NCBI GenBank assembly: GCA_947627825.1
Contig: CANQXO010000006.1
Span: 1-32,701, forward strand
Length of the DNA stretch: 32,701 bases
DNA from: an uncultured Clostridia bacterium
GTDB lineage: Bacteria > Bacillota_A > Clostridia > TANB77 > CAG-508
Direction: 5' to 3'
Positions within the stretch are counted from its first letter, which is position 1, and every line of letters begins with the position of its first letter. The position numbers and the translations under genes are program-made. Below the pieces are notes generated by a model, which had not been told where the DNA came from, ran no database searches, and saw only the letters and a program-made list of their open reading frames with translations. Positions 1-7,126 of the stretch are shown one piece after another.

Positions 1-488
1 GCACAGGAGCAGGATTTCCAGGGATTCCATTAAAAATAATGAACTCATCATTAAATATAACATTAATGGATTCTCTAAATAAAAGAATAAATTTCTTAAA
101 TGAAGTAATAGAAAAATTAAATTTAAAAAATATACAAGCTATTCATTCAAGAGCAGAAGAATTAGGAAAAGACAAAAACTATAGAGAATCCTTTGATATA
201 GCAACATCAAGAGCAGTAGCAAATATGAGTACACTAGTAGAATACTTAATTCCTTTTGTAAAAGTTGGTGGAATTTGCATTTGTATGAAAGGGCCAAATA
301 TAGAAGAAGAATTAGAAAATGCAAAAAAAGCAATAAAAGAATTGGGAGGAAAAATAGAAAAAGTAGATAGATTTTTTCTTCCTAACACAGATATTGAAAG
401 AAATATAGTAATAATAAAAAAGATAGAAAAAACAAATATGAAATATCCAAGAAAGGCTGGAATACCAAGCAAAGAACCAATTAAATAA
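1..488 (+). CDS. rsmG: 16S rRNA (guanine527-N7)-methyltransferase RsmG, 5'-truncated
   Basis: C-terminal part of RsmG (GidB), the S-adenosylmethionine-dependent enzyme that makes m7G527 in 16S rRNA. The reading frame is open from base 3, upstream of the first ATG at 39, and begins with the family's SAM-binding loop GTGAGFPGIPLKI, so the gene starts outside the window and ATG 39 is only an internal methionine. Downstream come the usual acidic strand end (TLMDSLNKRINFL), a SRAVA motif and the FVKVGG strand. It is followed by parA and parB, the common Firmicutes order near the origin (mnmG-rsmG-parA-parB). Identification is secure; only the N-terminal part is missing. Confidence 0.95.
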   Translation, partial: TGAGFPGIPLKIMNSSLNITLMDSLNKRINFLNEVIEKLNLKNIQAIHSRAEELGKDKNYRESFDIATSRAVANMSTLVEYLIPFVKVGGICICMKGPNIEEELENAKKAIKELGGKIEKVDRFFLPNTDIERNIVIIKKIEKTNMKYPRKAGIPSKEPIK

Positions 489-523
489 AAGTAAAAATAA
501 AAAGAAAACAAGCTAAAATGTTA

Positions 524-552
524 TTGACATCTTGTTTGTTTTTTTGTATTAT
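524..552 (+). promoter_or_regulatory. SigA-type promoter of parA
   Basis: A perfect -35 TTGACA (524-529) is followed after 17 bases by TATTAT (547-552), with an overlapping TATAAT at 550-555. It lies between rsmG and parA and is downstream of the ATG at 518, so translation must begin at the later GTG 578, which has its own Shine-Dalgarno sequence. parA-parB can therefore be transcribed independently of rsmG. Confidence 0.75.
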
Positions 553-577
553 AATAACTAGACTGGAGGAGATAAAA

Positions 578-1342
578 GTGGGAAAAATAATATCAGTTGC
601 AAATCAAAAAGGTGGAGTAGGAAAGACTACAACCGCAATAAATATGGCTACAATACTTGCTAAAAAGAATAATAAAGTTTTATTAGTTGATGCAGACCCA
701 CAGGGAAACGCTACAAGTGGAATGGGTTTAGAAAAAGATAGCGAATTTTCGACATACGATATATTAATTAATGATGTAGAAGTACATAATACTGTTCAAA
801 GAGCAAAAGTTAAAAATTTAGATATATGCCCTACGAACATGAGTTTGGCAGGAGCAGAGGTAGAGCTTGTAGGAGCAGTAGGTAGAGAGTACAGATTAAA
901 AGATAAACTAGATAAAGTAAAAGACCACTATGACTTTGTAATTATTGACTGTCCACCATCATTAGGACTAATTACATTAAATGCCTTAACAGCATCTGAT
1001 AGTGTATTAATACCAGTACAATGTGAATATTTTGCGCTAGAAGGAGTAGGGGAATTATTAAAAACAATAGACTTAGTACGAAAATATTACAACAAAAATT
1101 TAAGCATAGAAGGTGCAGTTCTTACAATGTATGATTCAAGAACAAAATTATCAAACCAAGTAGTAAGTGAAATAACGAAATATTTTGAAAATAAAGTCTA
1201 TGAAACAGTAATTCCAAGAAATATTAGACTAAGTGAAGCACCAAGTTATGGATTACCAATTTCACTTTATGATTCTAGGTCAAAAGGCGCAAAAAGCTAT
1301 GAAAAATTAGTAAAAGAATTTTTAAAGAAAAATAAACAGTAG
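578..1342 (+). CDS. parA: chromosome partitioning ATPase ParA/Soj
   Basis: ParA-family Walker ATPase (254 aa) that acts with ParB on chromosome segregation and, in Bacillus, on control of DnaA. The deviant Walker A motif KGGVGKTT is at residues 11-18, followed by VDADPQGN (Walker A') and VIIDCPPSLG (Walker B). The start chosen is GTG 578, preceded by GGAGG at 566-570; a longer frame from ATG 518 would begin upstream of the promoter and add a hydrophobic stretch that ParA proteins lack. parB follows after 16 bases. It contains one in-frame CGA read as Arg in LVRKYY, which shows that CGA is decoded normally here. Full length for the family. Confidence 0.95.
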   Translation: MGKIISVANQKGGVGKTTTAINMATILAKKNNKVLLVDADPQGNATSGMGLEKDSEFSTYDILINDVEVHNTVQRAKVKNLDICPTNMSLAGAEVELVGAVGREYRLKDKLDKVKDHYDFVIIDCPPSLGLITLNALTASDSVLIPVQCEYFALEGVGELLKTIDLVRKYYNKNLSIEGAVLTMYDSRTKLSNQVVSEITKYFENKVYETVIPRNIRLSEAPSYGLPISLYDSRSKGAKSYEKLVKEFLKKNKQ

Positions 1343-1358
1343 AAAAGGAGAATGAAAA

Positions 1359-2225
1359 ATGGCTAAAAATTCAGGATTAGGGAGAGGTTTAGATGCTTTA
1401 TTTTCAGAAAGTAAAGTTCTTAAAGAAATAAATGAAATAAATAATGAAGGCGAAAAAATAAAAAAAATAAAAATTATTGATATAGAGCCAAATACAGAGC
1501 AAGCAAGAAAAACTTTTAGTGAAGAATCAATAGAAGAACTTGCGCAATCAATAAAATCTTATGGTATATTACAACCAATTATAGTAGAAAATAAGGGTAA
1601 ATACTATAGAATAATAGCTGGTGAAAGAAGATGGAGAGCAGCAAAAAAGGCAGGACTAACTGAAATACCATGTTTAGTAAGAGATGAAGATGAGCAAAAA
1701 AATAAAGAAATATCATTAATAGAAAATATACAAAGAGAAAACTTAAATCCAATAGAAAAAGCTTATGGATATAAACAATTAATTGACAATTACAATTTAA
1801 GGCAACAAGATTTAGCAGACAAGCTAGGCATAAGTAGAACAAATGTAACAAATACATTAAGAATTTTAAATTTAGACCCTAGAGTAATACAATTAGCATT
1901 AGACGGAAAGCTAACAGAAGGACATTGTAGGTCACTTATGGCAATAGAAGATGGAGATGCACAATATCAAACAGCTTTAAAAATAATAGAAAATGGTGGA
2001 ACAGTAAGAGATATAGAAAGAACAGTAAAAAATAAAAAGAAATTACCTAAAAAAGATAAAAAATATGAAGCTGTATATAGAGAAATAGAAGATTCATTTA
2101 GAAATTTCTTTGGTGCAAAAGTTAAATTAAATGCAGGTCCAAGAAGCGGAAAAATTGTAATTCAATATTCATCAAATGAAGAATTAGAAAGGATTTTAGA
2201 GGCTATTAGAAAGGACAATAATTAA
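1359..2225 (+). CDS. parB: chromosome partitioning protein ParB/Spo0J
   Basis: ParB/Spo0J DNA-binding CTPase (288 aa), centromere partner of ParA. The N-terminal AKNSGLGRGLDALF tail, which stimulates ParA, is present. The ParB/Srx domain follows with the GERRWRAAK and ENIQRENLNPIE motifs, then the helix-turn-helix around RQQDLADKLGISRTNVTN, and a C-terminal dimerisation region. A Shine-Dalgarno AAAGGAG stands before ATG 1359. No parS-like 16-mer (TGTTTCACGTGAAACA type) was seen in the window. The stop codon directly abuts the next gene, which suggests translational coupling. Confidence 0.95.
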   Translation: MAKNSGLGRGLDALFSESKVLKEINEINNEGEKIKKIKIIDIEPNTEQARKTFSEESIEELAQSIKSYGILQPIIVENKGKYYRIIAGERRWRAAKKAGLTEIPCLVRDEDEQKNKEISLIENIQRENLNPIEKAYGYKQLIDNYNLRQQDLADKLGISRTNVTNTLRILNLDPRVIQLALDGKLTEGHCRSLMAIEDGDAQYQTALKIIENGGTVRDIERTVKNKKKLPKKDKKYEAVYREIEDSFRNFFGAKVKLNAGPRSGKIVIQYSSNEELERILEAIRKDNN

Positions 2226-2696
2226 TTGGAAAATAGTAATATTATAATTATAAGCATAGCAATAATATCATTATTAATAGCAATAATAAGTTTATATTAT
2301 ACAATTAAAACAAAAAGAAGATATGAAAAACTAGCAATGAGATTAGGCCGAGGAGAAAATATAGCAGATGTATTAAAAAAATATATTTCTCAAGTAAATG
2401 AATTAGAAAAAAAAGATAATGAAATAATTTCATACTGCAAAAATTTAGATGATGAAATAAATAAATCAATAAAAAAAGTAGGACTAGTAAAATATAATTT
2501 ATATAATACAACAAAAAATGATTTGAGTTTTGCATTAGCTTTGCTTGATAATAAAAATAATGGAATAATAATTAATAGTGTATATGGTGTAGATAATTCG
2601 AATGTTTACTGTAAATTAATTATAAATGGAAATTCAAAAAATAAATTATCAGAAGAAGAAAAAGAAGCTATAGAAATAGCAATAAAAAATAAATGA
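2226..2696 (+). CDS. DUF4446 family membrane-anchored protein
   Basis: 156-aa protein beginning at TTG 2226, immediately after the parB stop. Residues about 4-25 form a hydrophobic membrane anchor (IIIISIAIISLLIAIISLYY), followed by a charged coiled-coil-like stretch with GRGENIADVLKKYISQVNELEKKD. The C-terminal part KVGLVKYNLYNTTKNDLSFALALLDNKNNGIIINSVYG is typical of DUF4446, a Firmicutes family often found next to parB. Function unknown. Residue order and length fit the family. It contains an in-frame CGA (Arg in LGRGEN). Confidence 0.8.
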   Translation: MENSNIIIISIAIISLLIAIISLYYTIKTKRRYEKLAMRLGRGENIADVLKKYISQVNELEKKDNEIISYCKNLDDEINKSIKKVGLVKYNLYNTTKNDLSFALALLDNKNNGIIINSVYGVDNSNVYCKLIINGNSKNKLSEEEKEAIEIAIKNK

Positions 2697-2723
2697 ATAA
2701 AATTAATAAAAAAATAAATAAAG

Positions 2724-2766
2724 AAAAAAGACCTTTAAAATATATTAAATTTTAAAAGTCTTTTTT
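2724..2766 (+). terminator. rho-independent terminator after the parAB-DUF4446 operon
   Basis: Long A/T-rich hairpin: AAAAAGAC pairs with GTCTTTTT and TTTAAAAT pairs with ATTTTAAA, with one internal mismatch, ending in a run of T. It lies directly after the DUF4446 stop and is nearly symmetric, so it could act in both directions. Confidence 0.7.
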
Positions 2767-3102
2767 ATATAAAATTAAAACTTAAATTAATGAAAAATAA
2801 AAAATTTTAATAAGTAAAATAATGAATTAAAATATTAAATCAGAATAAAAAAACATAAGACAAAAATTTAAAACAAAAAATATAAAATAAAAAGTGAATA
2901 TAAAGAATAATAAATTTAGAAATAAGATAAAATATTAGAAAAAGATTTTTATTTTATAAAAAAATATATAAAATTGAAAACCTAGAATGGAAAAAAACTA
3001 AAAATTGATAGCATAATTTGGTAAAAAAATAAAAATATAAAAAAACAATCAAAAAATAAGAAAAAATTAAAATTGATGAAAATTTACCTAAAATCACTCT
3101 AA

Positions 3103-3128
3103 AACACAAAATAGTCAATTTGACAAAT
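3103..3128 (+). repeat. interspersed repeat copy 1 (GTCA-N3-TGAC core)
   Basis: The segment ACACAAAATAGTCAATTTGA plus CAAAT resembles the copy near 3376-3400, about 273 bases downstream. The core GTCA (3114-3117) and TGAC (3121-3124) form a small inverted repeat with a 3-base gap. A weaker third version (TAGTCAAAGTGATAAA) lies near 3851. Possibly a protein-binding site; in such A-rich DNA chance resemblance is possible. Confidence 0.35.
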
Positions 3129-3189
3129 AAGTAGAAAACTCTTTTATTAAAAAAACAAAGTAAAAAGCTAAAATGAAAAGTCTAAAGCT

Positions 3190-3300
3190 ATAGGGAAAAG
3201 TATACTTTTGGAAGATAGCCCGATAAAATTATAGGCATAGATTTTAATAAGAATTCGAGCATAAAGAATAACTGGAAACAGAAATCGGGTTACATAATCA
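3190..3300 (+). other. possible small structured RNA in the gene-free stretch
   Basis: AGCCCGAT (3217-3224) can pair over 8 bases with ATCGGGTT (3284-3291), G+C-rich for this surrounding. Just upstream, AAAAGTATACTTTT is a perfect palindrome. The 3' strand context ACAGAAATCGGGTTAC resembles the conserved ACAGAA..CGG.UUA block of RNase P RNA, and GGAAGAT precedes the 5' strand, but the two strands are only about 60 bases apart, far too close for RNase P RNA, and the conserved bulged U is missing. No identity is claimed. Confidence 0.25.
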
Positions 3301-3375
3301 AGGAAAAACTAAAAATTAAGTATATATAAAAATGATAAAATGGCTAAAAATCCAATAATCAAATAAAAAAAACAA

Positions 3376-3400
3376 AAACACAAATAGTCAATATGACAAA
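3376..3400 (+). repeat. interspersed repeat copy 2 (GTCA-N3-TGAC core)
   Basis: Second copy: ACACAAATAGTCAATATGAC, with GTCA at 3387-3390 and TGAC at 3394-3397. Flanks on the left (ACACAAA) and right (AAA) are shared with the first copy, so the similarity extends beyond the inverted-repeat core. Confidence 0.35.
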
Positions 3401-3945
3401 CGATAAATTATAAAAGAAAACAGAAAAAAGGTAAGAAAAGTAAATAATCAAAAAATAAAATTAGATTTAAAGCGTAGGAAAACAAACAATTTAACTGATT
3501 GAAGTTAAAAAAACAAGTGAAAAAATCCAAACACATATAATAGCAAAAATAAGAATAAAATATCAAAAAGACAAAAAAATAGAACCTAAAATAGTAAAGC
3601 AAAACTTGGTAATAAAAATGAAAAAATAACGCATAATAAGAGAGGATAAAAGACATTTATTTTTTTCATTTAATTTTTTTTTCAAAAAAATGTTAGAAAA
3701 GAATATATATAATTAATAAATAAAAATAATAAATATGGAACCAAAAATACTCTGAACAAAAAAATATAAATACCTAAAATAAAAAATAATCACATATAAA
3801 ATTTTATAATAGTTATTGTAAAATCTAAATTAATTATAAAAAGTCTAAATTAGTCAAAGTGATAAAATTAAAATTAATATAAATATAAAAACAAAAATAA
3901 AAAAGAATATTTAAAAGACTAAGGGTAAATAATATAAAATTTCTA

Positions 3946-3975
3946 TTGACAAATTAAAGCTAAATGTGGTATTAT
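3946..3975 (+). promoter_or_regulatory. promoter of the tRNA-Ser pair
   Basis: TTGACA (3946-3951), 18-base spacer, TATTAT (3970-3975), with TGG directly before the -10 (extended -10). Predicted start near 3982, about 27 bases upstream of the first tRNA. Confidence 0.75.
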
Positions 3976-4008
3976 AAATATTGTTACAGCAATTTGTAGC
4001 CTTAATAC

Positions 4009-4100
<92 letters not shown>

Positions 4101-4114
4101 TTTTTATAATATTT

Positions 4115-4205
4115 GGAGGTGTACCCAAGTGGTTGAAGGGGGCAGTTTGCTAAACTGCTAGGGTTCGTAAGGGCCGCGGAGGTTCAAATCCTCTCACTTC
4201 CGCCA
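4115..4205 (+). tRNA. tRNA-Ser (anticodon GCU)
   Basis: Class II tRNA 14 bases after the previous one. Acceptor GGAGGTG pairs CACTTCC with one G-U; the anticodon loop TTGCTAA gives GCT, which reads AGU/AGC. Variable arm present, T loop TTCAAAT, CCA encoded. Confidence 0.96.
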
Positions 4206-4207
4206 AG

Positions 4208-4236
4208 ATATAGAGTTTTTACTCTATATTTTTTTT
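4208..4236 (+). terminator. terminator of the tRNA-Ser operon
   Basis: ATATAGAG (4208-4215) pairs with CTCTATAT (4222-4229) around a 6-base loop, followed by a run of seven T. It starts three bases after the CCA end of the second tRNA. Confidence 0.85.
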
Positions 4237-4273
4237 AAATAAAAAATTTTAATATATAGAAAATGTAAAAAAA

Positions 4274-4313
4274 TTAAACCGACAGTAGTATAAACAAACT
4301 ATTGTCGGTTTAA
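4274..4313 (-). terminator. terminator of the YqeG-type gene (minus strand)
   Basis: TTAAACCGACA...TGTCGGTTTAA extended by TAGT/ACTA makes a stem of about 16 pairs with one G-U. On the minus strand it is followed by a T-rich run. The gene's stop codon (4310-4312) lies inside the stem. It faces the tRNA terminator, so the convergent units are insulated. Confidence 0.8.
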
Positions 4314-4789
4314 TCAATATGTTTAATACCAATATTTTTTAAAGAATTTTTAATTTTCTTCTTAATAAAAAAGTTATCTAAATTTTGAATATATATAGAA
4401 TGCATACCTGCTCTATTAGCACCCCATATATCAGAAAGTCTACTATTTCCAATAACAGCAATTCTTTCTGGAGGTAATTTCATTCTCTTGGCCATATCTA
4501 AAAATGGTTTTCTTAAAGGTTTGCAAGCAAATTTTGTAGTGGTAGTTATATTTAAGCTATTTAAGATAGTATGGCTAACATGTGGATTATTACTAACAAT
4601 AGAAATTTTAAATCCAGCATTTTTAGCATTTTTCAAAAAATTCATAGTATCTATAGATATTTTTTTATTAATTCTTAAAGTTCCATCAAAATCAAAAATA
4701 AGTCCTTTTATATTTAAATCTTTTTTTAAATAATCAATACTTATATCTGATATTTTTGAATAAGTTTCTTTTGGTGTAAAGTTATTCAT
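4310..4789 (-). CDS. YqeG-type HAD superfamily phosphatase
   Basis: 159-aa HAD subfamily IIIA phosphatase resembling Bacillus YqeG, which is related to phosphatidylglycerophosphate phosphatases. Motif I is DFDGTL (Asp33, Asp35), motif II is the Ser/Asn of SIVSNN, and motif III is the Lys of CKPLRKP. The motif IV region reads IGNSRLSDIWGANRAGM: families normally have GDQ..TD there, so the first acidic residue is Asn while the second Asp is kept. Start ATG 4789 has AAAGGA upstream. It is transcribed toward the tRNA pair and divergently from the GerMN gene. The family is clear; the exact substrate is not. Confidence 0.85.
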   Translation of the reverse strand: MNNFTPKETYSKISDISIDYLKKDLNIKGLIFDFDGTLRINKKISIDTMNFLKNAKNAGFKISIVSNNPHVSHTILNSLNITTTTKFACKPLRKPFLDMAKRMKLPPERIAVIGNSRLSDIWGANRAGMHSIYIQNLDNFFIKKKIKNSLKNIGIKHID

Positions 4790-4933
4790 AAAAACTGATT
4801 TTCCTTTCTAGCCTTGTATATAAGTTTAAAATAGAATAAAAAATTATATATTTTAAAACTATCTGAAATTTATACAAGAATATTTTATAGGTATTTGTTA
4901 AGTTTGTCAATAAAAAGTTATTGAGAAAATCTT

Positions 4934-4942
4934 TGTTATAAT
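4934..4942 (+). promoter_or_regulatory. extended -10 promoter of the GerMN gene
   Basis: TGTTATAAT (TGn plus perfect TATAAT at 4937-4942) about 57 bases before the start codon. No good -35 at the correct spacing, which is usual for extended -10 promoters. Confidence 0.55.
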
Positions 4943-4998
4943 TAAAAGACGAGCTTCATATTAATTAAATATAAATCATTTATCAGGAGAGAAATATT

Positions 4999-5511
4999 AT
5001 GAAGAAAAAAATTACTGTATTTATTGCATTTTTATTACTCATTATTATACTTATTATATGCAGTGTATCCACAGAAGTTGAAAATAATGTGGATAATCAA
5101 GCTGAAATCCAGCCAGAAGAAGAAATTACAGAAGAGGTATTAAGACAAACAAAAGTAAATTTATATTTTGTCGATAATACATCAGGTATTTTAGCAAAAG
5201 AGGAGAGGATTATTGATTCAAAAGAATTAATTGACTTACCGTATAAATATATTTTAGATTTATTATTGGCAGGACCAGAAAAAGAAGGACTAGTTACTGC
5301 AATTCCTGAAAATACAAAGCTAAACAGTGTTACCTTTGAAAAGGGAATAGTTACTGTAGACCTTTCAGAAGAATTTTTAAATAGTGATGGGACTAATTCT
5401 ATATATTCTATAGTAGATACTTTAACAGAATTTACAGAGGTAAATGGAGTAAAATTTACTATAAATGGAGAAGTGAAAGAAAATTTAAAAGAAGTTTATG
5501 TAAAAGTATAG
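4999..5511 (+). CDS. GerMN-domain membrane-anchored protein
   Basis: 170-aa protein: positively charged N-terminus, hydrophobic segment at about 5-23 (ITVFIAFLLLIIILIICSV), acidic linker, then a GerMN domain (about residues 50-170) with the characteristic LLLAGPEKEGLVTAIPENTKLNSVTFEKGIVTVDLSEEF. GerMN domains occur in the spore germination/sporulation protein GerM and related envelope proteins. The Cys after LII resembles a lipobox but Ile at -1 is atypical, so it may be an uncleaved anchor rather than a lipoprotein. Shine-Dalgarno AGGAGAG precedes ATG 4999. Possible role in sporulation or the envelope, inferred from the domain only. Confidence 0.8.
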   Translation: MKKKITVFIAFLLLIIILIICSVSTEVENNVDNQAEIQPEEEITEEVLRQTKVNLYFVDNTSGILAKEERIIDSKELIDLPYKYILDLLLAGPEKEGLVTAIPENTKLNSVTFEKGIVTVDLSEEFLNSDGTNSIYSIVDTLTEFTEVNGVKFTINGEVKENLKEVYVKV

Positions 5512-5521
5512 TTTAAATTTG

Positions 5522-5550
5522 TTGAAAATTAGCCTATTTTGTTGTATAAT
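5522..5550 (+). promoter_or_regulatory. promoter of trmN6-rsmI, start point almost at the ATG
   Basis: TTGAAA (5522-5527), 17 bases, TATAAT (5545-5550). The expected transcription start is near 5557, only about 3 bases before ATG 5560, so the mRNA would be leaderless or nearly so. Confidence 0.65.
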
Positions 5551-5559
5551 TATATTGTT

Positions 5560-6279
5560 ATGGAAAGAATTGATGAATTAAATTATAAAGGATTAAAAAT
5601 AATTCAAAATACAGATGGTTTTTGCTTTGGCGTAGATAGTGTTCTTCTTACAGAATTTGCGAGGGATATTAAACCCAAAAGTATAATCGCAGATTTGGGA
5701 ACTGGAACGGGAGTTTTAGGAATTTTACTTAGCAAAAAAGTTAGTCCAGAAAAAATATGTGGAATAGAAGTTCAACAAGAAGTTGCTGAAATGGCAACAA
5801 GAAGCATTAAATTAAATGGGCTAGAAAATGTTTTTGAAATTATTAATGAAGATATTAATAAAATAAATATAAAAAAAGGTAGCTTTGATGCAGTGGTAAC
5901 AAATCCACCTTATAAAAAAAGTGGAACAGGAATAAATAATAAAAATCTAAAACAGCAAATTTCAAGATACGAAATAAGTGCGAGTTTAGATGATTGGATA
6001 AGAGTATCTAGCGATTTGTTAAAAGATAAAGGCTCATTTTATATAGTTTATAGAACAGATAGATTAAGTGAATTAATTGAAACTATGAGAAAATATAAAC
6101 TAGAAGTTAAAAAAATGAGATTTGTTTATTCAAACATAGAAAAGCAATCAAATCTTGTTTTGATAAAAGCAGTAAAAGGTGCAGGAACTTTTTTAAAAAT
6201 TGAAAAACCTTTAATTATATATAACTTAGATGGAACCTATACAGATGAAATAATAAATATTTATAAAAAGGATAAATAA
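5560..6279 (+). CDS. tRNA1(Val) (adenine37-N6)-methyltransferase-like protein (TrmN6/YfiC)
   Basis: SAM-dependent methyltransferase (239 aa from ATG 5560). The SAM-binding motif LGTGTGVLGILLSKK and the N6-adenine methyltransferase motif NPPYKKSG are both present, and the N-terminal LKIIQNTDGFCFGVDSVLL is typical of the TrmN6/YfiC family. A frame extends back to TTG 5539, but that region is the promoter -10, so ATG 5560 is preferred. No Shine-Dalgarno precedes it. rsmI starts one base after its stop, and this pairing is common in Firmicutes. Substrate assignment follows the family and is not proven here. Confidence 0.85.
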   Translation: MERIDELNYKGLKIIQNTDGFCFGVDSVLLTEFARDIKPKSIIADLGTGTGVLGILLSKKVSPEKICGIEVQQEVAEMATRSIKLNGLENVFEIINEDINKINIKKGSFDAVVTNPPYKKSGTGINNKNLKQQISRYEISASLDDWIRVSSDLLKDKGSFYIVYRTDRLSELIETMRKYKLEVKKMRFVYSNIEKQSNLVLIKAVKGAGTFLKIEKPLIIYNLDGTYTDEIINIYKKDK

Positions 6280-6280
6280 A

Positions 6281-7105
6281 ATGGAAAAAGGAAAATTATA
6301 TTTAGTTGCAACTCCAATTGGTAATTTGGAAGATATAACTTATAGAGCAGTTAGGATTTTACAAGAAGTGGATTTAATAGCAGCTGAAGATACTAGACAA
6401 ACTCTTAAACTTTTAAATCATTTAGAAATTACTAAGCCATTAATAAGTTATCATAGGCACAATGAAGATATTAAAACAGATTTTTTAATTGAAAAAATTA
6501 ATAATGGTGAAAATATTGCAATCGTGACTGATGCAGGAACACCAGCTATATCAGACCCAGGTGAAGAGATTGTAAAGGAAGCAATAAAAAATGATATACA
6601 AGTTATTCCTATCCCGGGAGCTTGCGCATTAATAAATGCATTAATTGCTTCAGGATTAAATACAAAGGAATTTAGTTTTTATGCTTTTTTACCTTTAAAT
6701 AAAAAATTGAGAAAAGAAAAATTTGAAGAAATAAAAAATGATGGAAAAACAGCTATTATTTATGAAGCGCCTCATAGATTAATTTCAACTTTGCAGGAAA
6801 TAAATAAAATATTTGGAAATATTGAAATTGTAGTTGCAAAAGAAATTACTAAAATTCATGAATCATTTATTAGAGGAAAAGTAGAAGATGTTTTAGAAAA
6901 AGTTGAAAATCCAAAAGGAGAATATATTATTTTAATAAGTGGACAAAAAATAAAAAAAGAAAATGAATTAAATAATTTATCTCTTGAAGACCATTATAAT
7001 TTTTACAAAATGCAAGGATTAGAAAAAAAGGAAATTATTAAAAAAGTTGCAAAAGATAGAAATTTAAGTAAAAATGAAATTTATCAATATTTTTTAAAAA
7101 AGTAA
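6281..7105 (+). CDS. rsmI: 16S rRNA (cytidine1402-2'-O)-methyltransferase RsmI
   Basis: RsmI methylates the 2'-OH of C1402 in the ribosomal P site region of 16S rRNA. The 274-aa protein begins LYLVATPIGNLEDITYRAV and carries AAEDTRQTLKLLNH, VTDAGTPAISDPGE and PIPGACALINALIASGL, the tetrapyrrole-methylase fold motifs of this family. Starts one base after trmN6 in the same operon and ends in a strong hairpin terminator. Complete and typical in length. Confidence 0.95.
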   Translation: MEKGKLYLVATPIGNLEDITYRAVRILQEVDLIAAEDTRQTLKLLNHLEITKPLISYHRHNEDIKTDFLIEKINNGENIAIVTDAGTPAISDPGEEIVKEAIKNDIQVIPIPGACALINALIASGLNTKEFSFYAFLPLNKKLRKEKFEEIKNDGKTAIIYEAPHRLISTLQEINKIFGNIEIVVAKEITKIHESFIRGKVEDVLEKVENPKGEYIILISGQKIKKENELNNLSLEDHYNFYKMQGLEKKEIIKKVAKDRNLSKNEIYQYFLKK

Positions 7106-7126
7106 ACACAAAAGTGTTTACTTTTT
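7101..7126. terminator. bidirectional terminator between rsmI and the convergent gene
   Basis: AGTAAACAC (7101-7109), loop AAAA, GTGTTTACT (7114-7122), flanked by A-run on the left and T-run on the right. The symmetric design serves rsmI (+) and the Cys-rich gene (-), whose stop at 7125 is next to it. Confidence 0.85.

Larger units (their letters stand above)
2767..3945. other. gene-free A-rich stretch
   Basis: About 1.2 kb without a credible gene. The plus strand is strongly A-rich with stops in all frames. The only long open frame (minus strand, 3408-3656) is a Phe/Tyr/Leu-rich low-complexity shadow without a ribosome site. No DnaA boxes (TTATCCACA type), parS or CRISPR units were seen. 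It holds an imperfect repeat carrying GTCA-N3-TGAC (two copies plus a degenerate third) and a short potential RNA helix, both listed separately. It could be a decayed region or an origin-proximal spacer. Confidence 0.6.

Noticed and set aside
518..577. ATG 518 as start of parA
   Set aside because: It precedes the promoter -35/-10 and lacks a ribosome site; GTG 578 has GGAGG and gives the normal ParA N-terminus.
3217..3291. RNase P RNA gene
   Set aside because: Two blocks resemble conserved RNase P regions, but they are only about 60 bases apart and the conserved bulged U and the other conserved regions are missing.
3408..3656. 82-codon open frame on the minus strand in the gene-free stretch
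   Set aside because: Product is almost only Phe, Tyr, Leu, Ser and Cys, the mirror of A-rich DNA; no ribosome site or promoter.
2767..3945. Replication origin in the A-rich region beside parAB
   Set aside because: No cluster of DnaA boxes and no dnaA/dnaN nearby; only base composition and gene neighbourhood would support it.
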